From: Bimastos eiseni | Lineage: Eukaryota > Annelida > Clitellata > Crassiclitellata > Lumbricidae | Direction: 5' to 3' | DNA length: 64,000 nucleotides | Assembly: GCA_959347315.1 (NCBI GenBank) | Contig: OY365807.1 | Location: 7,971,415 to 8,035,414, forward strand | Shown here: positions 49,490 to 61,443 of the stretch, piece by piece | Position numbering within the stretch: the first letter of the stretch is position 1 | Layout: every line of letters starts with the position of its first letter | Translations under genes and position numbers: made by a program | Notes under the pieces: model-generated | Database searches by the model: none | What the model was told of the DNA's origin: nothing | The model's input: only the letters and a program-made list of their open reading frames with translations

Positions 49490-52400
49490 TTAACCAACGC
49501 AATACGGAGGATTGTCACTTATGTCCAGATTGTATATGCCGCTCAGTTGACAGCTGTTGTCAGCTGCGTAACCCATGAAGGCACACGGTTGTGCTCCACA
49601 CGTACAGCTTGAGCAAGAGCCCTACAAAAGGAAACACGTGAGATATATCTACTTTATTCGCTAATTAATCACTTAGTTGTACGTTTGCTCATTGTCCCAA
49701 ACGACAGCATTATTAAATGTAGTCAGGCAAAGGGTGGACCTGGAATAGATCTAGGTAGGCCTATCACATAACAAGGTTACTTATGAAAATCATGGCTAGA
49801 TAAAATGGCGTGCGATAAAGTTTCATTACTAGCGGAGCAATAAACAATGATTGCGACACCGTAGTGGAAAGAAGCCAGCATAATCAGTTACTACAGGATA
49901 ATTTGTATAAGCCCTAGTATCACACTAATTAACTGAATAACTGAATCAATTCCCTTTAATAAAGTTTCTATGCGATAAGTTGTCACTTTATATATAAATC
50001 TTGCAATGAAAAACAAGAAATAGGCATAACTTACGAATCGTGGTGAGAGCACTGAATTAATTATTAATCAAAGTGTGCTGCGGAATGTTGGTATCGCACG
50101 ACCGCGCTACCAAACAATAATTTATGCATGAAGACCTGCGTGCCTATTAATAATTAATTACAGTGAAGCTGTTAAACGGTAACGAAAAGTACAACGTATG
50201 AAAGTGGGTTATTTTTCATTGTCTGATGAATAGCGAGGCCAGCATGACTATCGTTGCCGTTGGCTCATTATAATTAGGCCTATACAAGTAGGCCTACATA
50301 CGGTGGTTATAGCTTACAGGAATGTTGTTGTAGTTGTTGCAAGAGGATCTTGACTCAAAGCAATCATCACGAATTGACTCCTCCATGTACGTGGTTGCAC
50401 GACCATGACTGCATCCAGCGATGTCAGCTAAATGTAAAATAATTCACGAAATAGAATATAATATACTCTAATATATAAATCTAACTACTCTTAAAGAAGA
50501 CAACTACTGGAAATCTAAGTAGACATAATCCGACACTGTACCACAAACGCATGCGTCTGGTAATTAGAGACATATTTTTTGCCAAAGAATTGCGAATCAA
50601 TGGAACCAACTACCACAGGAAAAGGCGTCTGCGGTAAGCTTGAATATAGGGGCCTACTTTCAAATAGAAGCAGGACAATTCGATAGAAAGATATAGGCAA
50701 TAAAAGTATACATAGTTTGTCCAGCCGATTAAATGAAACCGCAATTGCATGATTTACTTCTATACGGAACAGATTCATATAGAAATGACGTTTCCCATCA
50801 ACTAATTATTCCAGTGATGCATAAATGCATTCTGAACACTCTCTCCCATTCAGTTGCTCCTTGTAAAAAGCAGAGAATTGAATTACTGAATGTTCAATTC
50901 ACATTCTATGAACTGAATGATTCATATTTGGAAACTGCAAATGATGTTCATCTCCATTGCTGTCTTCTAATACATACAGCCGCAGTTTGGTTGATCGTGT
51001 CCGCCTGCTGGGTAGAAGTCAATGTGACCAAGAGGTCGAAGTGTTCCGTAGGTCTGTGAGTCTGTGTGAAGTACATCTACGAAGTCGGCACAGTTTGGAT
51101 TCAGTCCAATCGACAAGTCATTGCTGCTTTCAAACGAGGGACCAGCGGGATCCATACCTGAAGCACGCACCAATATCGTCTTTCTTTCAGGTAGACAGAG
51201 ATACAGAGCGATCGATCGTTAACAAAATGGGACTTTCTACTACAATAAAAGGTCAACAAAGACTAGTGCATCTTCTAAACAGTTCAATATGGTTGTGTCC
51301 ATCAAAACCCTTAGAATAAGTGTCATCTTTGTCCGTCATTTGAAGCACTGTTTTATGCTTACAATATAATGAGAATTTCGTGCTGTCAGCTCTGGGACAC
51401 CTCTGATGATTTGCTCTTGAATTTACGCTATATAAATTTGCGTTACATTCATAACTCAACAAGCGGTCTCTCTAACCTGAGCAATCCGCGTCGGTTCTAC
51501 GTCTTTTGATTCCCCGTCAGTTGATCCCCATCAATTGATTCCCACGTCAGTCGATCCCCGTCAATTGATCCGCTAGTCAATTGATCCTTTGTCAATTAAT
51601 CCTCTTCCTATTAAACTTAGCCCAATTGATACAACATTCATGTTCCACCTGCGACCTTCTCCATATATTAAAATAACAATGTAAAAGAGGCCGAATTGTC
51701 AAGATTTTAATAAAATACAAAAGCGTATTTGAGAGTCATGATATGATTAGTTTATCGGCATAAAGTCATAAGCATAAGCGTCTATGCATGGGATAAATGA
51801 GCCATTTCTTTAAGATATAAAAGTATCTCCGAACGGCGTTAAGCGGTTACAGTGCGGAGTGATACGAGGCCTGGACATTAATTTGTTATTTTATAATGTT
51901 ATTTTGCATATTTGTAAAATCAATCTTTTGTATACTAACAGTATCAGCTACAATTCTGTGACGTGCAGCCTAGAGATTTGAGGGGATCAATTGACGAGGG
52001 ATCAATTGACTAGGGGATCAATTGATGGAGGATCAACTGACGGGGATCAACGAACGGGGGATCAACTGATGCGATACCATCCGCGTCGTATGTCAACCTA
52101 GAGTGATTAAGCAGTTCAATAAACCGAGAGGTAACATCCTTGAAATTATTTCAAAGGCAGCCATTCTGTATTGGCTGTCGTTCATTTTTCTCAAAGTGCT
52201 AACCTGTAATTCTTCCAAGATTCGTGTGCATGCCAGCGTGGCCACACACGTGAGACCCGAGACTGTGTCCAACGCACCACATGCGTGAGCTGACTCCACC
52301 GAGGTTGTCAATTACTGCAGCCGTGTAGGCTCCGGTTGTGCGAACGTTGGATGCGGCTTGAAGGTAATTCACGATGTCCGCTCCACCCTCCCAGCCAACA

Positions 52401-54912
52401 ATCGCCACGTTTATGTCTTCCTATATCACAGATCCACACCAATTCACAAGACTAGATATTTGGTAGGATGGATTCACGAGTGGAGCATGGTTGGATGGGG
52501 AATGGATGGTTGGGTGGAGAGTGGCTGAACAAGAGCTTGACTGGGTGGATGGATGACTTTCTGAATGTTGACCTGATTATGGCTTGGCTTTGATGTGCCA
52601 TCGGTTGATGCTCTGTGCATAGGATACTGGCACGGTAGAATTGACTGATTAAATACAATAACAATAAAAACACTACTAATACAACCCCAACTACTACAAT
52701 TGCTGATGCTGCTGTTGCTAATAATAATAATAATAATAATAATAGTAACCTATTCCAACTTCTTTCGCGTACCATATACAGCGCCCCAACGTAATAGCGT
52801 TCAAAGGCTCTTTCGCTAATTTAGTGAGACCGACCACATTTTCTTATTCTTAATTTTCTAGTCCCTGAGGGATCATGTATACCTCGGGGTAAGAAAATAA
52901 TAGGCCTACTAATAATAAGCGGCTGAATGAATGGATGAACGATATCTTTTATCGTATTCCTTATTCGCAGACAATTGTTTGTCAGATATATCAAGTGGTG
53001 AAACTGTCGATTGATGAATGCGTCGATGGATGTCACGTGTGGTGTTAATACCCTGTCGAGAAAGGCGTCCTTCATGTCGTGAAGCCAATTCGTTCCTCCA
53101 TTGTTCTGATAGCCATGGACGATGAACGCAGTCCTTCGCCCTGCATCGAATGCTTGTCTGTATCGTTCAACCATTAACACAATGAAGAGTAAGTACAGAA
53201 TGTATTTCATTTTAGGGTCAGACTCTATTGTTGCTGAGCTACTACACGAAGGACATAAATACACTTTAACGTTTACTCTCCAGTTGAACAACGTCTGTCG
53301 ATTGTGTTTTGCCCTTCCGGTCTTAACTAACTGATCAACTAACGGCTCAATCTGTCACCCCGACTGTCCTATTGACGGATTTGCCACCTGGATTATTGAT
53401 TGACAAAATGACTTATTTATTAAGGGTGTGCTCGTAGTAAGTAGATCGGAAATATAGTCGTTAGCTAAGAATATAAAAATTCTATTAATTTTGAGACGAG
53501 ATTGTTTTACTGAAAAGTAGTCAAATTATCATTATCACTGACCAATATTCCCTCTAATCTTTTTGAAACAATGTGCGCAAGAAATTCCTTTTTTGCAACA
53601 TTTTATAAATGGCTCACTCGTTTGTGCGCAAGTCATAGGTGAATGCGATTATAGTTAAATTAAGACCATTATCTAAAGGTATATGGTTATAAGTTCTAAT
53701 AACCTGAGAAAAGTCCTTGTCTAAAGATAAATAAGGGGACGCACCATCCAAAGAACCAAAGTTTCTGGAGTAAGGCATAGGCCGCGGCCGGTTAGGGGAC
53801 TCGATTTAAGTGGTATCATAAAAAGAAATCGTGAAAAAATGTGTGTGCGCAGGCTGAATTCTTGTGTGAGCTGGATCCACGGCCCGTGTGCACGCGCGCA
53901 CAGCTTAGAGGGGACATTGTCACTGACTGACTATTATAATTGCTCACTGACTCTGATTTACCTGCAGACTCGCTGACTGACTGACTGATTGACTGACGGG
54001 TTGAGCAAATGAATGACATTAAGCAAGACTGAATGAATAACTGAGCGTTTTAAGGCTGGACAAATTATTGAACGCATTATTTACTGATTACAAATCATGG
54101 ACTAAATAACTGAATGGCTGCTTACGGAACCGAATTATGGTCAAACGATTGACCGTTGTTTGGATTGGATCTCGTGAACATCGTGTAGGATGGATCGATT
54201 TCATCTTGGCACCAAGGAAGAGGAAGACCATCAAACGGAGGATCGTCAGTGAAGCATCCTATCACTGGACAGCAGATCTCAGCAGCCCTGTGGACACGTG
54301 ACAGCTCTCTAACCATTTACTTTGTGCATTTTTCAAAATTTACTTCGCTGAGATAAGCAATTTGTGGTGTTCATACGAGTGCATTCAACTACCAAGCTGA
54401 CGCTTATTCTAGATTTAGCTGTGATCAAAACCGAGATAATCAGCCAAACGTGTTAAATAATGATGGGGCCTAAGTCTGGGAATATAAACCGATTTTAAGT
54501 ATTGTGCCTGGCCAGAGTTCAAAGTTTTATCAATTGAGTCCATATTTGTTGTAATTTATTCTTTTCTGAATAGGAATCCATTGCAAAGACTTAAGAAGCA
54601 CGTAATTATGTTAAATTATGCTCATAGTTGAATGTATTATTAATCGATCTAACCACAAAAGTTCCTGACTTTCTGCAGCTAAAACTTGTTTCACTTATTG
54701 ATTGGGTACAAAGAGACCGCTATGTAAACACAGACTGGGGCAAAATGAGGAATCTATGCACGAAGCAGCCAAAAAATTTAGCTAGAATGTTACTTTGCTA
54801 AGGTGGATCCCTTTTAAAACCCATGCGTTTCATCCTGATATAACATTATCTATAAAGCTTACCATGATGCTGCGAATAACGTCAGGAGAACCACCGGTCT
54901 CAACATCGTCAT
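49490..54912 (-). CDS. Secreted pancreatic-lipase-family enzyme, copy L3 (PLAT-less)
   Basis: Seven minus-strand exons: 54863-54912, 54126-54287, 53052-53157, 52204-52420, 50978-51157, 50318-50427 and 49490-49621. Splice phases are identical to L1 and L2, giving 318 residues. MTMLRPVVLLTLFAAS forms the signal peptide. The core has TAFIVHGYQNNGG, GHSLGSHVCGHAG (nucleophile Ser159), GMDPAGP (Asp181) and GCSHGRA (His246). Lid cysteines 237 and 244 enclose six residues. The protein ends with a cysteine-rich segment (GSCSSCTCG, CAFMGYAADNSC) corresponding to the end of the catalytic domain; no PLAT domain follows before the stop TAA. Exon 4 is 18 nt shorter than in L1/L2, removing residues just before the nucleophile strand. 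Divergence from L1/L2 makes it an older paralogue. A foldback element lies in intron 4. Confidence 0.92.
51484..52088. mobile_element. Foldback element with 10-bp target duplication, in L3 intron 4
   Basis: A 585-bp element (51494-52078) is flanked by identical ATCCGCGTCG copies (51484-51493 and 52079-52088). Its left arm is about seven tandem variants of GTCAATTGATCCCC. Its right arm (51978-52078) is the same array inverted (GGGGATCAATTGAC), and the middle is AT-rich and non-coding. A 9-10 bp duplication with long terminal arms built of tandem repeats suggests a Mutator-like or Foldback-type non-autonomous DNA transposon. Neither L1 nor L2 has it. Confidence 0.85.
52714..52746. repeat. (AAT)n microsatellite in L3 intron 3
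   Basis: Short pure AAT run of about 30 bp, possibly the tail of a lost non-LTR insertion. Confidence 0.85.
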
Positions 54913-54992
54913 CAGTTTCTCGTTAATGTTAAAACGTCGTAGTAAATTATGAACTAAGAAACTGTGTCTCTGAACCGAATGACGCCGAAACC

Positions 54993-55038
54993 TATTTATA
55001 CATGCAATGGTCAGGCATTGTGTGACTTATGACATCTG
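54993..55038 (-). promoter_or_regulatory. L3 core promoter: TATA box plus conserved upstream 20-mer
   Basis: TATAAATA on the minus strand (54993-55000) lies 81 bp upstream of the L3 ATG, with the 20-bp CAGATGTCATAAGTCACACA element at 55019-55038, identical to L1 and L2. A further conserved block with AAACACAACAGACTGCAG follows at about 55076-55095. Confidence 0.65.
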
Positions 55039-55179
55039 TCCTGTTGACTGTTACTGTAAAAAGTTCCGACAAGCCATGAAACACAACAGACTGCAGATAG
55101 CGATTAAAAATTCGGAAGAACTTACACGAGAACACCTCCATACATGTAAACACTAGCTGATAAGAAATGACCAAGTTCT

Positions 55180-55560
55180 ATTCAGTTGTCTTCTTGGTTT
55201 ACCGTCTCTGGAACTGCTCTACTGTGGTTCCAGCCTTACTTGTCTGAATGCCTCTTCTCTTTCAAAGCCGCTAGTCACTGTTTACAACCTCGCCCACTCT
55301 CTTGTGCTGTTCCACAAGGCTCCGTCATAGGGTCACCTCTCTTTAACCGTTACACCACCACTCCTTGGACAGCCTATTAGATTTGGCGCAAGCTGGTGAA
55401 TGAGCTGATGTTTTGCTCTTGGCATTCGAGATGCGTTTCACAGTTTGGAGATGACGATTACGATAACGATTACGATCTCACAGAATCCTGCTTTGTTGAC
55501 CATTCTTTTACGCATGCACCCAACTCTTTATATCCTTCTTCCAAAGATCTTTCTCCCAAT
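55180..55560 (+). mobile_element. LINE reverse-transcriptase fragment upstream of L3
   Basis: The plus strand contains VSGTALLWFQPYLSE and CAVPQGSVIGSPLF, the RT finger/palm motif GVPQGSVLGPLLF of CR1/L2-type LINEs, followed by decayed sequence. A homologous fragment lies at 58500-58690 in the same position beside the relic lipase promoter, so both share one ancestral insertion. Confidence 0.75.
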
Positions 55561-57427
55561 CCATTACTCGACTACTCGATGTGGTAATTCTAATATCAAA
55601 ATAGATGTCTGCTAATTTCCCTTGCCTCAGCCTTGCCATGGCAGAATTTATTATCTTTGGTTAGATCAAGAATATCCCCAACCCTGCCATCAAGTGCCCA
55701 ACGACTATTCATATCTCACTTACATATATGCCTCCGATTCGCCTCCGCTTGATATCGGTATTACCTATGATTCACATTATCTTCTTCTCTAATGACAGCT
55801 CCCTTCTCGCGCATCTGCCTCTTGTGTATTCGTGACCTCAACCGCATTTTATATCGTATCTTAATGGTTTTTCTTGAGATTTCTACAGCGCTCTGCAAGG
55901 CGGAATCTGCAGCTGTGCTGAATTTTTATTCATGACCTTGCTGTCATAAAACCACATGTGTCGAGTTCATGGGCTTCCTTATTTTATTAGTTATAGACTA
56001 AAGTTAGTATTTCATGTGTATATTTGTGTCCTCAGTTTGTAAAAAACTGAACTGTGCTGCTTAAGTGAAAGACATCAACAGTACAATTCTAAAGAGTTTA
56101 AACCAGCGATTTTCAAACGTGTTCCGCAGACCACTGGTGATCCGCCTGGTGTCACAGAGTGGTACGAGAACAAGATAACTTCTATGAATTTATGTCGTCC
56201 AAGACTTTTACTTTTGTTGATCGACAGGAGTCTGAGCTCAATTTAGCTCAGACTCCCGTCGAAGACCGACTGTTGATGATGACTATATATTATAATATAC
56301 ACTTGGATTGAATGGGTAAGCCTAACTTCGTGACATTAAAACATGAGGCCTATTGATGCGCTGTCGGATAATAGTCAAACGTTGTCATTGACTGAGGTTA
56401 TTCTGAACTGTTCTACCATTTATCTGTGGCAGGTTTGTCGTATTCTGCTTAATGAGGCCTGCAGTAACTGCGCAATGATTTGTCATAGACGCTGTTATGC
56501 ATTTCATTGCCGATCGACAGAGGTATTTCAGTTTGTCGGATGGGAAAGCGTGTATTGGCAAACCGCTTCAGAATGTTTGGCAGCTTCTTTAGGCCTACTT
56601 ACAGAGGCGGCGATCTCGTTTGAGAGGTGGGAGGGACACCCATTAAGAGCGGCAAGAAATGTGAAGGTAGGGGACAAACTTATAACGTAAAAGGTGAGGG
56701 GACTTGTTCCCCTTGACCCACTCCGATATTTCCGCCTCTGCCTACTTACAACGCTCTTCATCGGAAGTCGTTCGGACCTTTAGCACCATCTAACGTTTCA
56801 TTTTACCGCAGTCGTAGGCTACTACATGTAAGTATAACTTCATGCGCGTAAAATGCGTCATAAAATAATGATTAGCCCAAAATGATTTGAATGTCATAAA
56901 AAATTCAAACGCGTTGGTCTCCGGGACACTGTAGGGTTCTATTGGGCAGTTAACGATGCTACCTACAACTAGGGCGATAGATAATTTGAGTCTTCGGAGA
57001 TGCAGCGCTCGTTACATAAGCTGGTGCCCGACTCCTCTTGGCTTTCAGGTGACGCTATAGAACTTCGAAGATAGTGATTATGATCATGGTCAAATACCCC
57101 TCAATGTGTATCAAGTTGCCAGGCCATTGCGCTGAAATATTTGCCTGTACGCCTCATATAATTATTAGATGATGATGGAACTCAACATTTTCCGTTGACG
57201 GCGACTTAACCAATTCTATCTCTACCAAAAAGTGTTTTAAGTCGACAATTTGTTGGGCAAGTATAATTAAATTCTTTATTTTACTAGGTACAAATCATGA
57301 AATTATTAGCAAGTGTTCATAATAGCTGCTAATAATGTGTAATGAATATATCTCTAAATGTCAGCTGATTGATGCTGTTTCCTCAGAAGATTCAATTGAT
57401 TCTGGTTCTGTTTCTCTCGACAGTTGA
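55561..57427. other. Spacer between L3 and the lipase relic
   Basis: 56.3-57.43 kb resembles 48.6-49.49 kb (downstream flank of L3), showing another duplication. It contains the third copy of the GGGGAC repeat (about 56630-56745). No gene recognised. Confidence 0.55.
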
Positions 57428-58190
57428 TCAACCAACGCAATACAGACCATTGTCACTTATATGCCACTCATATATATATAATATATATATATATAGAGAG
57501 AGAGATACACAGAGAGACACAGAGAGACATAGAAAGAGACAGACACAGAGACAGACACAGAGAGAGCAGAATGGGTAGATACAGGGACATAGCAAAACAG
57601 GTAGACACATGGAGCGGGTTCGGAATATTAGATTGAGAGCAACCGTAAGGGTTAGTTCAACAAGATTTGTTCTAGATTAAACATATGACCAACACAACAA
57701 AGATAATCAGATAATCCTGTTGTTCAATAAGTCTAGGAAATACAAATCGATTTTAAGCATCTTGACTGGCCAGAGTTCATAGTTTTATAAATCATGAGTT
57801 CCAATTTGTCACTAATTCTTAGCTGAATAGGAATTCATTGGAAGCAACCGATGCACAACTGATTATATTCATAGTCGAATGTATTAGTAATCTATCTAGC
57901 CAAAACGTTATGAACTATCTGCAGCTTCAATAAGTCTGACTAATTGACTGGCTAATTGAGAGGCACGAAGACAACTCCAGTTAAGGAGAAACTGAGATAA
58001 GACGAAGTGGCGCAAAATCAGGAAGCAATGGCACGAAGCAGCAAGTATACTTTAGCTAGAATATTGCTTTCCTAGGGTGACTCACACTTTCAACTCATGC
58101 TTTTCATCATGATAATTATAACATTATTTTTAAAGCTCACCATGATGCTTAGACTAATGTCAGGAGAGCCAAAGGTCTCAACATTGGCAT
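57428..58190 (-). pseudogene. Gutted lipase relic: exon 1 and end of exon 7 only
   Basis: At 58141-58190 a copy of the signal-peptide exon keeps its ATG (MPMLRPLALLTLV) and GTGAGC donor, but codon 14 is TAA. At 57428-57470 the last bases of exon 7 remain next to a TA/GA microsatellite, with the stop changed from TAA to TGA. Exons 2-6 are missing; only about 0.7 kb separates the two ends. The flanks on both sides match those of L3. It cannot encode a lipase. Confidence 0.75.
57467..57560. repeat. TA and GAGACA microsatellite
   Basis: A TA run is followed by GAGA and GACA repeats, at the deletion junction of the lipase relic. Confidence 0.9.
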
Positions 58191-58499
58191 CAGTTTCTCG
58201 CTAATGTTAAACGTCGTCATATTTATACCATGCACTAAAACATCGAGACATCTCTGAACTGTATGCGTCTGAAACACCATTTTTATGTATACAATCGTCA
58301 GGCATTGTGCGACTCACGACCCCTGTGTGGTTGATTGTAATTGTAAACGTAATTACTGGCTATGAGACACAACAGACTGCAGATATCGATCAAAGCATTC
58401 AGAAGAACTTATACGAGAACACTTCCATAAACACTCTATGATAAAACACGACCTAGTTCTTTTAGGCTGATCACGACCTGTATACGTTCCTTCGACTGT

Positions 58500-59100
58500 T
58501 CTCTTGGTGGTTAAGCGTCTCTGGTACTGATCTGCTGCTGTTCCAGTCTTACCTATCTTCCCATGCCTTCTCTTTCAGAGCCGCTAGCCACTATTCACAC
58601 CCCTCCCACTCTCTTGTGATGTTCCACAAGGCTCCGTGATAGAGCCACCTCCCTATAACCGTTACAACACCACTCCTCGGACACCTCTTTGAATTGACGC
58701 AGCGCTCATATTTAAGCTGATGTTCTGCTCTTGGTACTAACTTAAAACTCCATACAATATTCACAGCCCAAATATCTTCGCGAACTCTTCACCATCCAGC
58801 CAACCCGCTCTACCCGATCGTCCTATTGCCTCACCCTCGCTCAGCCCCCGATTGCATCTCATCTCAAGTTCTCCAACCGCTCCATATCCAATGCCGCACC
58901 ATGTCTCTGGAACGACCTTCCTCCTGAATTTCGGTTCCTCCATCATCACTGCCCGTCACCAACATCATCTGTCCCTATCCATCACACCCGGGCTTTCCAC
59001 TCTAAACTTAAGTCTCACCTTTTCAAGAACACTTACCCGGACTCCTTACTTGACATTCCACCTGTCAATCTTCGACCAAAGCTCTTCTACATACTAGTGA
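58500..59100 (+). mobile_element. Decayed LINE: RT fragment and ORF2 C-terminal end
   Basis: 58500-58690 resembles the RT fragment at 55180. 58870-59060 reads, across one frame, LWNDLPPEFR and FHSKLKSHLFKNTYPDS, a typical ORF2 C-terminus of CR1/L2-type elements. Frames are broken. Confidence 0.65.
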
Positions 59101-60541
59101 AGCAGTATTAGCCAGAACAGTATACCTCAGCCGGTCGATTAATGACCTTTGACCAAACTTGTATTAATAATCGTTTTTAACATAATCTATATTAAGTCCT
59201 TTTCTCTTGTTAAACCCACTCAAGAGTTTAGTTATGAACGGGTTTCTAATTTCTTAATGGCAGTACACACTGTACACAGGCTTATATGGTAAGAATATAT
59301 CTGAAAAATTAGACTGTTATAATAAAGACCTTACTAGTGCTTATATCAATATCATTGTCAAAGCGTTCTATCATTTCTCTGAAAATATGGAATTCTTTCG
59401 AGTTGTTTGTGAAACCAAATGCTGAACAATATAAGTATATATGATAGTCATGTCACTTTATAAATGATGCTTTATAAAATAATTTACCGGCCGTTTAATT
59501 TAACGCATCCATCAGTTCTAAACTCTACTGATAAGTCAAAGAGGATCGTTTGCGCAGAAATCGCTCTCAGATGTTTTATGATTGACGTGGCGCGAAATGA
59601 CTGGAACTACGTGACGCACCATTTCTGGCTCAAGGACTAAAGAGAATGAATTGTACCCGTTGAATTAGTTCTACTGCATGATGAGTATCTTTACTATTTC
59701 GCTAAAGGAATGGCTTTGTTTGTCACTGGAATGATCGTTGTGCCTTGAATTCGAGTGTCCGAGATCTTTACCCTTCATCGGTGTTTCACTCAGCATTTTA
59801 AAAACAAGATCCATTGGTTCCCCAGCCGCTTCAAAGTCGTCCCTAAACTGTTAACTGCGATGGTGACATGTTTTAAATGACGCCTCAAAACTTTCTGCAA
59901 AACAAATAAAAAGTTACTTTGCTTAATCAAAGTCTATGCTGCACCAACCCTTTGAAATGGACTCCCAAAAGAACTCCGTCAGTTTGCTCATTCCCACATT
60001 TCACCTCCAAATATAACCTCCCTCGGCTTTCACTATCGTTTGCTACTTTCCATTCACGACTGAAAACCGAACTCTTCAAGGTGTCCTATCCAGATTCTAC
60101 TCCTGTGCCACCACATCACCGACTACCACGTACAGTAGCACCATGCTATCTCCTCGGCTTGACCCCGTGATTTTGACCTGATACCGGAAATAAACGAGAG
60201 GATTGGCTATTACGAACTTAATTTGGTATAACGCCGGTGGATAAGTTGGTCTCCCTGACGTGGCTTTTGTGGGCGCCGAGAAATTTTCGAAGATTTTTCA
60301 TTACTTTGCTGGCTTAAGTATTGCTAGTTGCTCCTGTGAATGTATATCTGTCTAACTCAAGCTTCTCATTGTAGGTTTGAATGAATAACGCATATGACGA
60401 AAGAACGCTTCTGCTAAATTTAACCTCATTTCATGATTCATGAATAATGTATGACACAATAATTGATATCAATTCTTAAATGATATTGAAATTTGTTAAA
60501 CTGGTTCGTAGCAGTTAATACATTTTCTGCCGATAGTTAAC
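59101..60541. other. Spacer downstream of L4
   Basis: Contains one more LINE 3' relic (59935-60175, plus: NGLPKELRQF and FHSRLKTELFKVSYPDS in different frames). No exon or RNA gene was recognised. Confidence 0.5.
59935..60175 (+). mobile_element. LINE ORF2 C-terminal relic
   Basis: NGLPKELRQF and, in another frame, FATFHSRLKTELFKVSYPDS match the end of CR1/L2-type ORF2. A frameshift separates them and no upstream RT is present. Confidence 0.6.
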
Positions 60542-61443
60542 TTAGTTGACACAGTATGGGGGGTTTTCACTGATGTCCAGATAGAAGATGCCTCCATTCT
60601 GACAGCTAGAGTCTGCTCCGTAGCCCATGAAGGCACAAGGCGAAGACCCACACGTACAGCCCGAACACGAACCCTATACAACACATTAAAGAGGAAATGC
60701 ACTGCCTGTACAGTTAGAGAGAAAGCTAATCTAGCTGTCTTTAAATTATTGGAAATATTTGATTGGTTAGAAATCGCAAAATCTATAAGAGAACAAGACC
60801 ACAACAGGGATAGGAATGCAGGCATATGTACGATTTCATTAAATAATATATGAGTAAGTTAATTTCATCTTGAACAAGAACCGGAAACAGTAACTTGCTT
60901 ACCGGTAAGTTGTTGTAATTGTTGCAACTAGATCTAGACTGGAAGCAATCATCACGAATCGAGTTTTCCATGTATTCATGGGCTCGACTGTGACTACAAC
61001 CAGCTATGTCCGCTGGAAGATAAGAAAACATTGAAACGTCAATATTGCACAAATTTTCCTCATCAGTCCACCCATCCAGTCATCCATCCATCACTCCATC
61101 CATCTATCCATCCATCCATCCAACTATCTATTTATTTATCTTTCAATCAATCCAACGATTCATCAATCAATCTATCCCCAATCTGGCAATATCGCTAAGT
61201 AATAATGTTAGTGCATAAGTCATTCTTGTATAAGCATGTGTAGTTGAACTATTGTATAGTTACAGATGCATCCTGGTTGATTGCTTCCGCCTGCGGGATA
61301 GAAGTCAATATGTCCGATGTTACGCAGTGTTCCGTAGGTCGTTGTATCCGAGTGAATGACGTCGACGAAGCTGGCAGACGAAGGGTTGAGTCCAATCGTT
61401 AAGTCTGAGCTGCTCTCGAACGAGGGACCGGCGGGATCCATTC
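60542..61443 (-). CDS. Secreted pancreatic-lipase-family enzyme, copy L4 (exons 5-7, partial)
   Basis: Three minus-strand exons, 61264-61443, 60903-61012 and 60542-60673, have the same lengths (180, 110 and 132 nt), phases and GT/AG borders as exons 5-7 of L1-L3, ending at a TAA stop. They encode GMDPAGP with the catalytic Asp (its first Gly comes from the preceding exon), VDVIHSD, HIDFYPAGG, the six-residue lid, CSHSRAH with the catalytic His, and the cysteine-rich end CAFMGYGADSSC. No PLAT domain follows. Exon 4, with the nucleophile elbow, and exons 1-3 are not between 61444 and 64000, where a LINE fills intron 4, so they lie beyond the window or are lost. It is closest to L3 in the last two exons. 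Whether it is functional cannot be decided here. Confidence 0.82.
61070..61140. repeat. (ATCC)n microsatellite
   Basis: ATCC/ATCT tetranucleotides with interruptions, in L4 intron 5. Confidence 0.85.
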
